Source: Hanleya hanleyi
Taxonomy: Eukaryota > Mollusca > Polyplacophora > Lepidopleurida > Hanleyidae
Assembly: GCA_036873755.1 (NCBI GenBank)
Contig: JAVTVY010047994.1
Span: forward strand, 1 to 64,000
Direction of reading: 5' to 3'
Length of the DNA: 64,000 bases
Notes under the pieces: generated by a model
What the model was told of the DNA's origin: nothing
The model's database searches: none
The model's input: the letters and a program-made list of their open reading frames with translations, nothing else
Made by a program: the position numbers and the translations under genes
Shown here: in pieces, positions 22,578 through 34,163 of the stretch
How the letters are laid out: every line of letters starts with the position of its first letter
How positions within the stretch are numbered: position 1 is the first letter of the stretch

Positions 22578-22795
22578 TTACAAGCGTCTGGTCCGTCATT
22601 CATAATTCAGCCGTCGTCCATTAGAGAATATTCGCGTCCATAATCCAAAGACCTATTCCATATTCCATATAACAGTATTAGCACCAAATTCAAAAAGACA
22701 ATCATAGTATACATAAACATAGGCTTGTTTCCTGCAAGAGAGAAGCGGTCAACAGTTTTCAATGATGCCGGCAAGGCATCATGATGTTCCAAAAA
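22578..22795 (-). repeat. Membrane-exon repeat R1, best open copy
   Basis: On the minus strand: acceptor-like CTTCTCTCTTGCAG, then an open frame (part of 22607-22801) for NKPMFMYTMIVFLNLVLILL, a YGIWNRSLDYGREYSLMDDG tail and a stop. If spliced, the entry is phase 1, like the terminal exon at 8412. The repeated, recurring nature argues for a copied terminal exon of a gene family rather than a gene in place. Confidence 0.6.
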
Positions 22796-23010
22796 TATCA
22801 AATCCGTATCGCTGAGCAGTTTTCTTAATCCATAATATTCGTTGTAGAGTCGTCATCTAAAGAATGATGTATCTCAGTCACGCTTTGATTGTGGCTGTTC
22901 ATATGAGTACCATGAGCATCTTGAAGTACATGGGTTCATACGGCCCCTAGTCCCGGGTTAAGCGGAATTAGACACAAGTTACGAAACGTAACGCCATAGA
23001 TCTTGCACGC
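22796..23010. repeat. Dispersed block, partner at 6357-6560
   Basis: Adjacent to R1 exactly as at 6357-6560, so the two blocks were copied together. Confidence 0.6.
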
Positions 23011-24285
23011 TACGCTCGTATTTTGTTATCAGCATGCGATATGTATCGCCAAATTTGAGAAACTTTGAGTGGAGGCGCTTGGTGGTGTAGCCCTGTTTTA
23101 CAAGTTTCTGCAACAATGTTTTGTGACGTTGATTAAAACCGTCACATTCAACACAGGATCTAGCAAATGCTACTAGGCGTGATGTGTATACGCCATATGC
23201 AGATAGACAATGCCTACGCTTGGAGATACTGAGTTGCAGGTGACTGAGGGAAATGGAGCAAAGACTGGGTGACTTGGCTGATGTTTTGATGACATGGATA
23301 CAGAGTCAAGGATATATCAAACGGGTGCGCAGACAGTGTTCCTTCTAGACACGAACCCATTAGGACATGAGCCCTTTGGACACCAGCCCAGCCGGGCAAA
23401 GGCCCACCAAGGTTATTCACTTCTGAGCATTATCCCAACGTTGTATTTTAAGTGGGGATCTATGCAAAATCTTGATAAAGGTGTAAGTCATATCGTATGA
23501 GCATCCCCGGTTCAGCAATCAATCAAAATAGTGATCCTAAGGTAGACTGAGGCAGAATAATCAGATATGTTGTTTAATCCACGGATTAATCCAAACAAAG
23601 CCGGGCAAACAATGGCCTTTCGTGGAATAAATCAACAAGTGACCAGTTTTCAATACCGGTATTTGTGAAACCTAATCCGTATACAAGCGAGCTGTTTTAA
23701 ATTATATTTATGCAAGGTGTGATTCAATACAATGCAACTAATTGGAGTTTGTGAATACTCGAGCATAAGCCGAATAACAGTGTTATGAAACGCGATCTCT
23801 GTTTGACCATCAGGAGGCCTGTGACGTGAACAACAGAGTATTCTCCGTCATCCGGAAGTACATCTGTCTTATTTTATCATGAAACCCGCTTAATTAGTTT
23901 TGGTCTTGTTGACTAATAAGTCCTTTTTCTAGGTCTAAAGTTGATTCGCCCGCCATACGTCTTGGTATTGATGCTGTATATGTGTTTCTATCATGTCTCT
24001 CGCTGTATTTTCCCAGTGTCAATGATACGCGTCAACGGAGGCACATTTGGCGGGTGATCGAATTATTACAAACGGGATCTTCTGAAAATCGGGGGTGATT
24101 GAATTATTACAACTCCCGATCGTATTTTTCTGCAAAAATCGGGGGTGATCGAATACCGATAGGGTGATCCATTTATTATAGGAATTACCGTAGGGGACTG
24201 AAAATCGTACGCTTGTCTAGCATATATCACCCTGTCTCAGGATACCGTACTATTTCTGATGCCATTCGCCGTATGCAGTCTATTC
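23011..24285. other. No gene; short repeats near 24.05-24.18 kb
   Basis: Three pieces of AATCGGGGGTGAT(C/T)GAAT lie at about 24050-24160. Nothing else recognised. Open frames at 23214-23500 overlap on both strands and show no family. Confidence 0.4.
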
Positions 24286-24289
24286 TACC

Positions 24290-24660
24290 ATCCTTACCTT
24301 CATAGTGTGGGTTATACAGTATACATTCTACCTCTAACTGGGTAATTGAACCAAGACATGAATGTAGATATACTAAATATATATATATATATATATATCC
24401 ATGACCTGTTTTGAGTAGTTTTATTATTTATATTTTTCTTATATTTTTCATGACGTAATTATAATTACTCTCATGTCGTCGCGTATATCAGTTGTGTATT
24501 ATCATTCATTATACCTAGGCTGTCGCGCATCGCTATATCTCATTGTATCGCGCGCTAATTGTCATAACTGTGCGAGACTAGTTAGTGTAGTTTAGTTAAG
24601 TAATAAAGCTTCCAGTCACCCCCCTATTTTATCTTGTGTTATACTTCCTTAATTGGGTGC
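24290..24660 (+). mobile_element. Possible solo LTR
   Basis: An AT-rich stretch ending with AGTTAAGTAATAAAGCTTCC (containing AATAAA), a CACCCCCCTATTTT run and TTGGGTGCTATTATA, which looks like the R-U5 end of a Gypsy-type LTR. I could not define a matching 5' boundary or target duplication, and no internal region lies nearby. Includes an (AT)n run at about 24375-24400. Confidence 0.25.
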
Positions 24661-24663
24661 TAT

Positions 24664-25060
24664 TATAATTAATGAAACAGGTCTTTGGATTATGGACCTT
24701 TGGAAACTCTTAATAGACGACGGCTACCAAATGAATAACGGATCTGACACATTTATTCAATGTTCTGTTAGAAAACGGTGCCGAATTCTATGTGCATAAA
24801 TTGGAGCGATATGCAAGAGGTGGGAAAAACTCCTGCCGTCTGGCGACTAAAAAGCAAACAAATGACTCTACGGGAAAGCATTCGTCGACACCTAACATTC
24901 AGACCCGAGAATTCGATGGATTCCCGGACGTAGCCTTAATATCTCAGCCGCGCTTTCATTGCAGATGTTCATGTGGCGACTATGAAGTATCCACACGACC
25001 CCTAGCACCGGCTTAAGCGGAATTAGATACGCTAGCTCGGGAGCTGTAACGACAGATCTG
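24664..25060 (+). pseudogene. Composite remnant: R1 tail, ankyrin scrap, CSC exon-like piece
   Basis: Begins with a shortened R1 end (about 24675-24752). Then comes a frame reading THLFNVLLENGAEFYVHK, which has the LLENGAEV-type loop of an ankyrin repeat. At 24963 there is an acceptor-like TTTCATTGCAG followed by CSCGDYEVSTRPLAPA and a stop. The CSC piece recurs, without the acceptor AG, at 63430 and 63940. I read this as decayed pieces of multi-exon genes moved together. Confidence 0.35.
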
Positions 25061-25239
25061 CTCAAACAACTCATCGGATGTTAATGGACGAGCATCGTGG
25101 ACGTCTGATGGGGTAAACGCCTCAACATGGGGTAAATCTGGTGAATGCAAGTTCATGATAGAGAATTAGAAAGATATTGAAGTTGTATACCAAATTTTGA
25201 ACTCCCTAGTATTATGATTCCAACACAGTTTGAGCTTAC

Positions 25240-25790
25240 TGTGCTGTGGTGATACTGTGCTTTAATGTGTTCGTGGAGTACACTGTACTGACTTTTTTCC
25301 TCAAGTTTTTCTTCCTCAAGAAATACAGAAAATTTACTTGTGTTGACAGCATAACGTACATTGATGTATTCATTACTTGCACATGTCTTATATTTTTTAA
25401 GGTTTTAGTTGTGAGCATACAAGCTGCAGATACATGTACATGTTTTTTAAAAGTGTCCAGCTCATCTAAGAACAGGCTGGGCCAAGGCAGTTCATGAAAA
25501 CCCAGAGCTAGTGGAGATTACACTCGGTTTCTGGATGACACGATGAGTAAGAGAAATAGAAAATCTTACACCTTACGGCATTTCAAATGGCAATTTACAT
25601 GAGACGAATTTCTTGCTAGAACATGGACCTGGCGTCATCATCAGAAGATTCGCCCCTGTTATTCGCCGTAATGAACAATATAAATTAGGATTCTACGGTT
25701 CTGTTAGAAAATGGTGCCGGAGTGAATATTCTTTATAAATATTGCTCACTGATCAAGGATATGATATAGATATAGAATAAAATAATACTA
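25240..25790 (+). pseudogene. Decayed ankyrin-repeat gene fragment, copy 1
   Basis: Collinear with 47780-48310. Scraps of ankyrin-like coding are visible: a piece for NLHETNFLLEHGPGVII near 25595 and STVLLENGAGVNILYKYCSL near 25693, in different frames and with stops. The upstream 83-codon frame (25246-25497) encodes hydrophobic stretches and matches part of the frame at 47662-48144. Ankyrin repeats bind proteins; no full repeat is intact here. Confidence 0.4.
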
Positions 25791-26890
25791 AAGTTGTATA
25801 CCAAATTTTGGACACCCTGTTTTGATTTCAACGTACTTTGAGCTTACTGTGTGCTGAGCTGATGATGTACTTTACTGTGTTCGTGGTTTACATTGTGCTG
25901 ACTTCATCGTCATTTTAGAAGAACTTGAACTCTTTTTTTTCCTCAATCTACATATTCATTCAAAATAACTGGTTATTTAGTAAGTTGCTAAACATAATAC
26001 CAAGAAGGTAAAGTAGACATTGCAAAAAAACGAATTATCACATTTTCATATCCCTGACATTAGTCCCCGATCAACTTTCATTCCATCATCCGTTCAATTT
26101 TTTCGTTTTCCTTCGCAGATTTTAATAATTATACTAAGAATACCTCTTCCTATAACTCACCGAATTTATAATAGTCACCATTGCTAATTAACCAGATTCT
26201 AGTCATGTAGTCAAATCCTTCACTTTAAGGAAATAGTCGATGGATGCTTCAAAGTCTCGAGAAATTCAGAAAATTTACTTGTGTTATCTTACATTGATGT
26301 ATTTCTTATATATTTATAGAGGTTTAGTTATGGGCATACAATGTGCAGACTGAAACAGGCTCGGCCAAATCTGTCTGGGTAAACCCAGGGCTAGGAGTGA
26401 AGGACACAAAAGACCAACTCCAGATGCCAAAAATTATGTCTGATCCAGTTGTGCGCGATTTTCCCCAAAGATATCTTGAGTCAGTTAACGAAATAGTTCA
26501 AACAAGTATAACTGCCGTAAAGTATTGGGCATGTCGGTTGGTTACATTTTGGAGAATGTTATTCCGTCGTATATATTTTAAATATGTTTTAGAATGAGGA
26601 CTCACTGATAGGCTGTATTATATAGCAGTGCCTTAATAGTTCGTGTAATGATCAGTGTTACTAGCATATAATACAATCTGCGCGGTCTGATTTATCGCCG
26701 ATATAGAATTTGAAGGGGGGTAACTCTTAGTATCCAAAAACACGGTCCACAGATATCTCCCCATATTGTACATGGATCAGAACAGATCCTTAGGTAATGT
26801 ACCTATAGTGCATGCAATACGTCAGACACGAAATTCTATAACCAGCCGTCGTCAAAATTCCATAATCGAAATTCCCCTTTTCACTAGTCA
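25790..26890. other. Paralogous block, no gene
   Basis: The first part (to about 26060) matches 48310-48490 and 49000-49075. The rest includes an 84-codon frame (26343-26597) preceded by an AG acceptor-like site; it shows no known domain and its counterpart is missing from the second copy. Confidence 0.4.
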
Positions 26891-26985
26891 CTGTTAGCGT
26901 CAAACTTCAAGGAGGCATAAAATATGAATATATATATAGAAAACAAGCTTGTGTGCTGCAAGAGAGAAGCGACCAACAGTTTAGG
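26840..26985 (-). repeat. R1 fragment
   Basis: Minus-strand piece ending in the CTTCTCTCTTGCAGCACACAAGCTTG-like acceptor region; the membrane-coding part is mostly lost. Confidence 0.4.
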
Positions 26986-27019
26986 CCCTAACGCATTTAC
27001 GCATTTACTGAAGCCGTTT

Positions 27020-27500
27020 TAGGGGCCGTGTGTTCATGACATTCAAAATGTCCACATGAACAGCTGCAATAAAAGTGTGGCTGAGATGCAAATCATCACA
27101 GGGATCACTTTTGGTTCTTGTGATGTTTTCAGAAATATGGAATTAGTATAATTGTCTGTGGGGTCATATGACGTATTGTCAGTACGGCGGCATCGTTTTC
27201 CGTCGCCCTTTTAATATTGCGTTTAATCGTAATTATGTCGACCGAACATCTTGATGTGCTATATAGACAAATCCGTAATTTATTATCCAAATGAATTTCC
27301 ACGTGGTCTTCTGGAGTATATTGCATCTCAGTCACGATTGGATTTTGATCGTTCCTATGGGCATCATGATGATTTCTTTTTACTTGACGTGGCAAGCTAC
27401 GAAACCTGGAGATCTCACACGCTGCCATCGTCTTTAACCATCACTTTATATTTTTCATCGAAATTATGCATTTAAATTGAAGGCATAACCATGGAATTAC
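27020..27500. repeat. Paralogous block, partner at 49100-49520
   Basis: Shares AACAGCTGCAATAAAAGT, CAAATCATCACAGGGATCAC, AATTAGTATAATTGTCTGTG and AAGCTACGAAAC with the partner in the same order. Overlapping open frames on the two strands (27129-27428 and 27251-27475) are not kept in the partner. Confidence 0.75.
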
Positions 27501-27514
27501 AGTTTGAAACATAT

Positions 27515-27602
27515 TATAGCCTTGAACAAAATGATCGTCGCTATATAGCTGAAATATTGCTGAATGCGACGTTAAACCTTAATTCTCTCTCTCTCCTTGA
27601 AC
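27515..27602 (+). mobile_element. LINE/SINE 3' tail fragment
   Basis: GATCGTCGCTATATAGCTGA followed by AATATTGCTGAATGCGACG, TTAAACC and a CTCTCT run: the same 3' domain as at 50090-50170 and the end of the SINE at 57864-58233. Confidence 0.7.
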
Positions 27603-28600
27603 AAAATGATACATTATGAGCTTATTTATACAATTTTGAATCCAATATTGACTTTTATTGTACTCGTCCATGTTGTGTTGAAAATATGAATGAGACGAGA
27701 TGCCGCATTGTATGATTATCTATTTATTAGACAGGAAATGTCAAAGTTAAACATGCAATGACGCTCGGCAGGACATGGACGAATCAGAATTGTCTTCCCT
27801 TAAGATCTTCCTTAAGAAGTTCTCCAAACTGGCGGATGAAAAATTCAACTTGTACGGTTGTCCGACACCTTTTATCAAAGTCCCCAGTCCATCCACGAAA
27901 TGATTGGCTAAGATGTTTCAGCTTCTGCTTGGAACAGTATGCTAATGATACACTTCCAGTTATAGTTTCCTACATTGTCCCCACTCCCACCCCCACCCCC
28001 ACCCCACACAATCAACTGCAGAGTATTGACCAGAATGTGATCAAGGGTGATAAAGAAACACTGACTCCGGTCTATGAAATGAACAGAAATGGATAATCAA
28101 TATTTGGGTATTTGCTTAATAGTTTTGAAGTTCGATGTCTGTGATAGAGTCAAGTTCTGGAAATCTTCGATCTCGGGATAGACAAAGACGTTTCGTGAAA
28201 TACATTTCGAGACCATTGACAGTCCAATTACGGCATTTCCAGTCCATAAAAAATGAGTTCAGGTTTGGGAGCAAGGCATGGATTGGATGCCATATTAATA
28301 CCAACAGATATTCAAATAACCCAATCTATGATGCAAATATTGCCTTTTGAGCATGCCTGAAAACACAGATTTTTCGAGATTTATCACACGATTTATTTAA
28401 CTCACTCAAATCGGAGGGTTCATCGTGTTAAAAAGAATATTCATTTAAACTAATCGATATTGGTCGTCGGAATATGTTTGGGGGTGTTAGAAAAAGAGAT
28501 GCCGATTTTTCACATAAAATAAAATGTCATGACATTGAAACGTTTAGTGACATCATTCCATTGCATTCAAACTTCAGTTCAGCCTCATATACGGCCAGCC
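27603..28600. other. No recognised gene
   Basis: Holds a short frame (27775-27903) that begins MDESELSSLKIFLKKF and whose counterpart near 49714 is broken, a CCCCCA microsatellite at about 27982-28007, and overlapping small frames on both strands. None matches a family that I know. Confidence 0.35.
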
Positions 28601-28619
28601 ATGGACACCAAATGCTGCT

Positions 28620-29120
28620 TTTGATGGCATCGTTTGCTACAAATGGTACCCATGCTAAATTACGTCGTTGTGTGATAGGGTTCAAGGTGAGAGGGGATAC
28701 CACCCGGAGTGTCGGCACTAAAGGTCATTTTGGGTCACTTTTGGAGTCAAATAAGCTCAAAAATTGGTACAAATCGTGCCTAATTTAATTCCCATCGTAA
28801 TGTTTGTTATCAATGGGTAGTATACACGCTAAAGTTTTTGTAGTGGATAGCACGTTAATTGTTAGGATTGGGGTCATTGCGGGATCACTTAGTGGGACAA
28901 ATGAGGTGAAAATTTCACATACAGTATATTGTATTGTTTGTTAATTAGCTCTGTATGCAGTAAGGGCAGGGGTGAATACCAAGACAACTTGGTAATTTGA
29001 AGCCATCCTGAGGTTATTTCGAAGTCGAATAAGATCCAAAGATGGCCACTACTTATATGAACTGAAGTTTAAGAATAGCGAGATACCAAGCGGATTTGAG
29101 CTTTTAAATTCATTTTTGGA
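28620..29120. repeat. Satellite D copies
   Basis: Units with AAGGTCATTTTGGGTCAC and GGTACCCATGCTAAATTA, collinear with 51230-51550. Confidence 0.7.
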
Positions 29121-29800
29121 GGTCAGATGAGGTAAAAACCTTAATGAAATAGCTCTCCAAGGTACTTGAATGGCCTTGTTTTGAGTTTATCCGTGCTATT
29201 TGGGATGATATGGATTCCGAATAGGATATGCCACGCGACAATCACCATGACAGGTTCTTAGTTGGTGATCAGATCAAGAGATGGTAAAACAGTTGTTCAC
29301 TCATTACTAATGGAATGGCTTGTTACGAATGAATACCGGTGAACATGCTGGAAAATAGTTGTGAGTCAAGAATTAAGGAATGTTGGACTTGTTTGATATA
29401 TTATGAATGGCCAACTTCATCCATGCAGAAGGAAAACAGTGCCAAATAGATGTTGGCCAATTAAGGTCATCTCGTGGGAACCCTGTAGTCAAATTTAGCG
29501 TCCTCTGTTCGTTTGATTTAGGCCTGATATTTTCGTATAATAGTAACTTCCCCCGGGGGATTAAATCATTAGCTGAACAAGGCCAAAAAGCTATGTATAG
29601 TTTAATTGGGAAATGTGGAGTACACCATTGCCGATTAAAATACAACTGGAGCTGTTTGACTTATTTGTATTACCCATACTATTTTACAACTGTGAAATAC
29701 TGTATAGGGCTACTGTAAGCTAGACTTAATAGAGAAAGTTCAATTATCTTTTCTGAAGCACATGTTGAATTTAAATAGCTCTACACCAACGTGTATGGTC
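29121..29800. other. No recognised gene
   Basis: An open frame (29407-29718) and a reverse frame (29373-29645) overlap; neither has a recognised domain. Confidence 0.3.
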
Positions 29801-31910
29801 TACGGAGAGGTAGGGCTCGAGCCTTAAATGGCCTTAAATCCTCCAAATGTGGGTGGTGTTCCTCTTATCGTCATCTCTACCACAGAAAAACATAATTTAG
29901 CATGGATACCCCTGTGTAACCTTTTAAACGCTTTTTATGTCTTATTGATATTAACATGACTCGATACATGTTGGAAATACCGGCGTATTCATCAATAAAC
30001 CGAGTTCCCAGAAATCAGTACATCATTATGGCACCTATCACAGCTATTTTGCTTAAAATTATCAAGTTAATCTCTGTACATCAATGGGTGAATTGTCTTG
30101 GAAAATACAATGACAGAATGACATACCCACATAAATTAGACAGCTTTTAATAACTCTGGCTTACATTTCTGAGTGTCCACTCAATCTGACAAGGTGTATC
30201 TAGGTAGGTACTATTAAAATATAGGATGAAGATTTTCTGATCCTATTTATGAACTAAAACGAAAAGTGGAGCCCTTTGTGACCGTGGCATATTGACTAAT
30301 ACAGCGTTGTTTATTTTGATCACGAGTATAGGAACCCATGTATATAAAGTTATGATATACCATTCATAAACTTTCATAATAAAATTGTTATTTCACACAT
30401 TCCTTTGGCATGTGGTAGTAGGTGGTTTCCCTACTCTTGTATTTCGAACCCATTCAGTAATGTAGGCCACAAGTTGTTATTGTGGTACTGTTCATGATCA
30501 GGTCACTTAAAAGTGGTACAGCCAATATTCATTCAAAACGATAAACTCAGCGATTGTGTAAGTAATGAAAATAAAGATGTACTAAATGCACATTTTGATT
30601 GCATACTTTATGACAAAAAATATATTGACGGTTTTGAAGTTGACATAATTTATAAAGGACTAAATGATCGATCCTCTTTCTGTACTATTTCCATCGTGGC
30701 GAAATATAGAGCATTTTTACTTACATTATACGATAACCCACCAAATAAGTAGGGCATTCCTATTTGATAACCATATATTCTACAAATTCAGGTATTTCCA
30801 AGGCACATAAATAAATGTTATCTATAAGCCAGTACATCCGGGTCGCCTATTGATATAGCTTGTCATGATTTTTTTTTGTACTTTGCCATACAGTGTTTGC
30901 CATACAGTGTTATATTTAATTCGTGACATTGTGAATATCTCTCGGGTTTACGTAGAGTTAACTAGGCAGGAGTTAATTTATTCTGAATAAACATAGATAA
31001 ATGACTCTAGAATTAACCCATGAATGTTCTCTGTTCTATTAACAAACCACGCGGAAGAATCCTTTATCGATATTTTCGGAATTTCGACGATGTCCGGAAT
31101 ACTTTCGTGTAGTCCGTTCACATTTTCGGGAAAAATGACGAGTTCTAATTGAGTACAGTAGAGCTCCATCCAGACGAACAGACAACGTAAATCTTTCACC
31201 AGTTGGTGATCTGAACGCCAAAGAATCGATACATGTCAAATACTCCACCCATTAAACCCTATGTTTTTCCATCGTTGCTTCACAAAACTCGGTGTTGCGC
31301 AGTCTAACATTTGGTGTTTCAAGACCGGATAAACTAACGTTCATGAGACAGGCTTCCAAACTACAATACGAAAGAAAGTTGCGGAAATTGTATAAAGTTT
31401 CAACGTATAAAATCAGATAATAATATTATAAATACTGGGCGACTCTGGGCCCATTTGTGATCGCCTGACTATAATTACGCTATTTATGCACCGTAATCAT
31501 GATACAAATAGCTGATGAATCAACAAAAAATGAAATGCTGTCGACTTCATTTGATTACCTGATAATAATGGCTGGCCTCTCCGAATAGATTCAAGACCGA
31601 TATGTGTTATTTGATTTAGAAGAAACAGCACAGACTGGCACTTTGAAACTGTCGGATTTGAGTGCAATAGACACATTATTTTCTAACGAGTGATTATTTT
31701 TTAACTTATATCGATTCTATGAAGTTTGATGGGCCTGGTATATATGGTCAAAGATTTACCTTGGGTGGAACTGTTCTCTACTTCGCTAGAATCCGACATT
31801 TTCTTCGAAAAGACGGATAGGCTACATGAAAATATTCAGGATATTGACGAAATTCCGAAAATATCGAGGAATGATTCTGTCGTGTGTAAACTGTTATCGT
31901 GGTCTAGTCT
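29800..31910. repeat. Paralogous block, first of three copies
   Basis: Collinear with 52400-54660 and 54910-56480. Contains small frames, none recognised: 30513-30752 (79 codons) and, at 31000-31200 minus and 31730-31900 plus, two inverted copies of a piece encoding VKDL..., ...GLHE(S/N)I-DI-EIPKIS and a short tail. The frame at 31510-31690 (ending LKLSDLSAIDTLFSNE) matches the 61-codon frames at 54368 and 56072 but here has an internal stop. Confidence 0.7.
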
Positions 31911-31990
31911 CCGGCCGGGGATAATTTGAACCACCGACCTCTCACTTGCGAGTCCAATGTCCTAACAACTAAATTGAGAATTCCCGCTAG
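31911..31990 (-). ncRNA. tRNA-derived SINE head fragment
   Basis: On the minus strand: A-box-like TTTAGTTGTTAGGACA, anticodon-like loop CTCGCAA (CGC) and B-box GGTGGTTCAAATT, then CCCCGGCCGG. Acceptor pairing is poor. A sister copy lies at 56483-56560. Too degraded to be a working tRNA; typical of a SINE head carried along with the duplicated block. Confidence 0.5.
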
Positions 31991-33620
31991 CTACAAGCTA
32001 AGACAGGCATTGGAGAACCCGCTTTCTACCAAACTCCTCCATATCACAAAGGAAAACCGCCCTCACCCACCCAGAACAAACCATTACAACGTATAAGAGT
32101 GATGAGGTGGGTCTTGGTCCTTGCATATGCCAAATATACTCTGAGAGCATCGCGCGTCTTTTCCATTAAATATTGCATATCTCAATTATATATCAGAGCA
32201 GTTTCTCGGTGATTGAATAACAACGATGAATTCTCCATCAAATGATATATCTGTCGGTTTGTCCTCCCGGTTTTGTCTAGGGGAAAAAGCCCTGAACATT
32301 CTCGAAATCACTGGACTTAATCCGGGTTGAAACAAGATGCATACAAATCATCTACATAGATTACCGGAACAACGCTATTCAGCGGCTATTCGAAACAAAT
32401 TTCGTTGACCAATAATTACATATATGTATATAAGCTTGACTTTCAAAAGAAAAGTAGTAGTATTTTCTGTATAGATTTAATCATATATACAGCGGCATGA
32501 CTGAATGGCCAATTCTCACTTTTGTTCAAGTTAATCCCTGGACAATCCCCGCCCAGGTGTTGGCGGCACTGATGCACAGCATGTGGGCCACCGTGATCTT
32601 CGGGATGGTCTCTTGATTTCCCCTATGTTTATAACATGGAGTGGGTTTTTCAACTATTGATAACTGGTGTAAATATGATAATATGGATAAAATATTCCTA
32701 CCATTCCAAGAAAGGACTGGCTCGGCCAGGGGTTTTCTCTTGACTTAAAACCGAGAACAACAGTCAAAGTCTGAATATCTTGTTTTTTTGCTATATGCAC
32801 TTCGAACCAGCTTCATCGATTCAACATACATTTGTGGACTCCACCGGTGGTGGCAGGAGACAGGATGGAATTGGTCTGCCTGGCTGCTTTCGACGATCCC
32901 TTTTAAACACAGATTCAATACGACTGTGTTTACGCGCTGCGTGCATTGTGCCTCCGAACTAAACAAAGATATCAAACTAGGGATTCACAAAGTACAAATC
33001 CAGTGCAGTTACGCAGCCCTCAAATTAAAACGATATAGATTGAAATGATGTATCTGTTTCTCACAAATAACAGTGTGCATACGTGTTTTACAATATCTGA
33101 CCTTTAAGGTCCTGGAATGGAATATCGGCAATAGTTTTGTCAAAACAAACAGCAGTGGAAATTAGAACACATTTATGCTGTGAAATGATTCAAGCTATCT
33201 GAAGGTACAACTTGTAATACAGTATGTTAAAGGAATAGACAATCAGCATGCACATATTACATTTAAGCCTAAACAAAGATAAGTTAGTATGATAACATTG
33301 TCACGCCTATGAAATGAAACACAATATGTTCCTTGTGGACGTTACATCTCAAGGTAGTGAACGTCTGTGAACAAAGGGTGCATTTTTATTGTTCAAATGT
33401 TGAATATGTCGAAGTTTTTCAAATATAACCCAACTGCGATCTACAGTTGTTCGATGATATTAGCAAGACACATTCCGATCGTTGCAAGTATTTTCTGCAT
33501 CAATGCGAATTTCGGTGCGGATTTTCCACAGTGGGTGATAGGCTGTATCTCTTTAGTAAAACGGTACAGTCTAGTACTCTCCAAGAACTTGCACAAGTGT
33601 GTCAGTTGCATGCAGACTGT
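31991..33620. other. No recognised gene
   Basis: AT-rich. Overlapping frames on both strands at 32745-33048 and 33367-33708 show no known domain. Confidence 0.35.
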
Positions 33621-33624
33621 TTAT

Positions 33625-33985
33625 GTTCCCTTCAATGTGTCGGCGATACTTTGCAATACTACTCATTTTTCTAGCGTCAGATACACCGCGTTGGCGTATT
33701 TCCCGTGAATGTGTCGGCGATACGTGGCACTACAACATTTTGTTTTTTGTGTCCGATACCTGAAGTTGGCGCAATTCCTGTAAGTGTGTCGGCGATACCT
33801 GGCAATATTTCTCTTGTTTTTTTGTTTCAGATACTCTGGCTTGGCGCATTTCCCATTAATGTGCAGGTGATACGTGGCAATATCTCTTTTTATTTCTTTG
33901 TGTCCGGTACTCTGTGTTGGCGTATTTCTATTAATGTGCCGGTAATACTTGGCAATACCACTTTTGTTTCTTTGTGTCAGACAGA
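33625..33985. repeat. Minisatellite of about 70 bp, five copies
   Basis: Repeated theme TTGGCG(T/C)ATTTC...AATGTGTCGGCGATAC(G/C)TGGCA followed by a T-rich stretch and TTTGTGTC(A/C)GATAC. Frames stay open on both strands because the unit lacks stops (33663-34058 minus, 33705-34127 plus); I regard these as by-products. Confidence 0.75.
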
Positions 33986-34163
33986 ATTGACGCATATAGA
34001 TTCGGTGAACATTTGTGAAATCGCTAAGCTCCAGACTAGACAATGCCTCGTAAAGCAACAGTATATTATCTGTAGCGTATGGACGGCCATTTATGTCAAA
34101 ATTACCAGCACGAGTTGTACAGCTTAACTCACAACAGACAACGTATCTAACGATATAAAGTGT

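Noticed and set aside
27775..27903. Short frame MDESELSSLKIFLKKF... as a real small gene
   Set aside because: The counterpart at about 49714 is broken soon after the start; no family recognised.
32745..33048. Overlapping frames in three registers as a gene
   Set aside because: No domain, no splice signals and antisense overlap; chance open stretch.
33625..33985. CRISPR-like array
   Set aside because: Units of about 70 bp are diverged throughout, with no constant repeat and variable spacer, and the DNA is animal.
33663..34127. Overlapping 131- and 140-codon frames on opposite strands
   Set aside because: Both follow the 70-bp minisatellite and have no domain.
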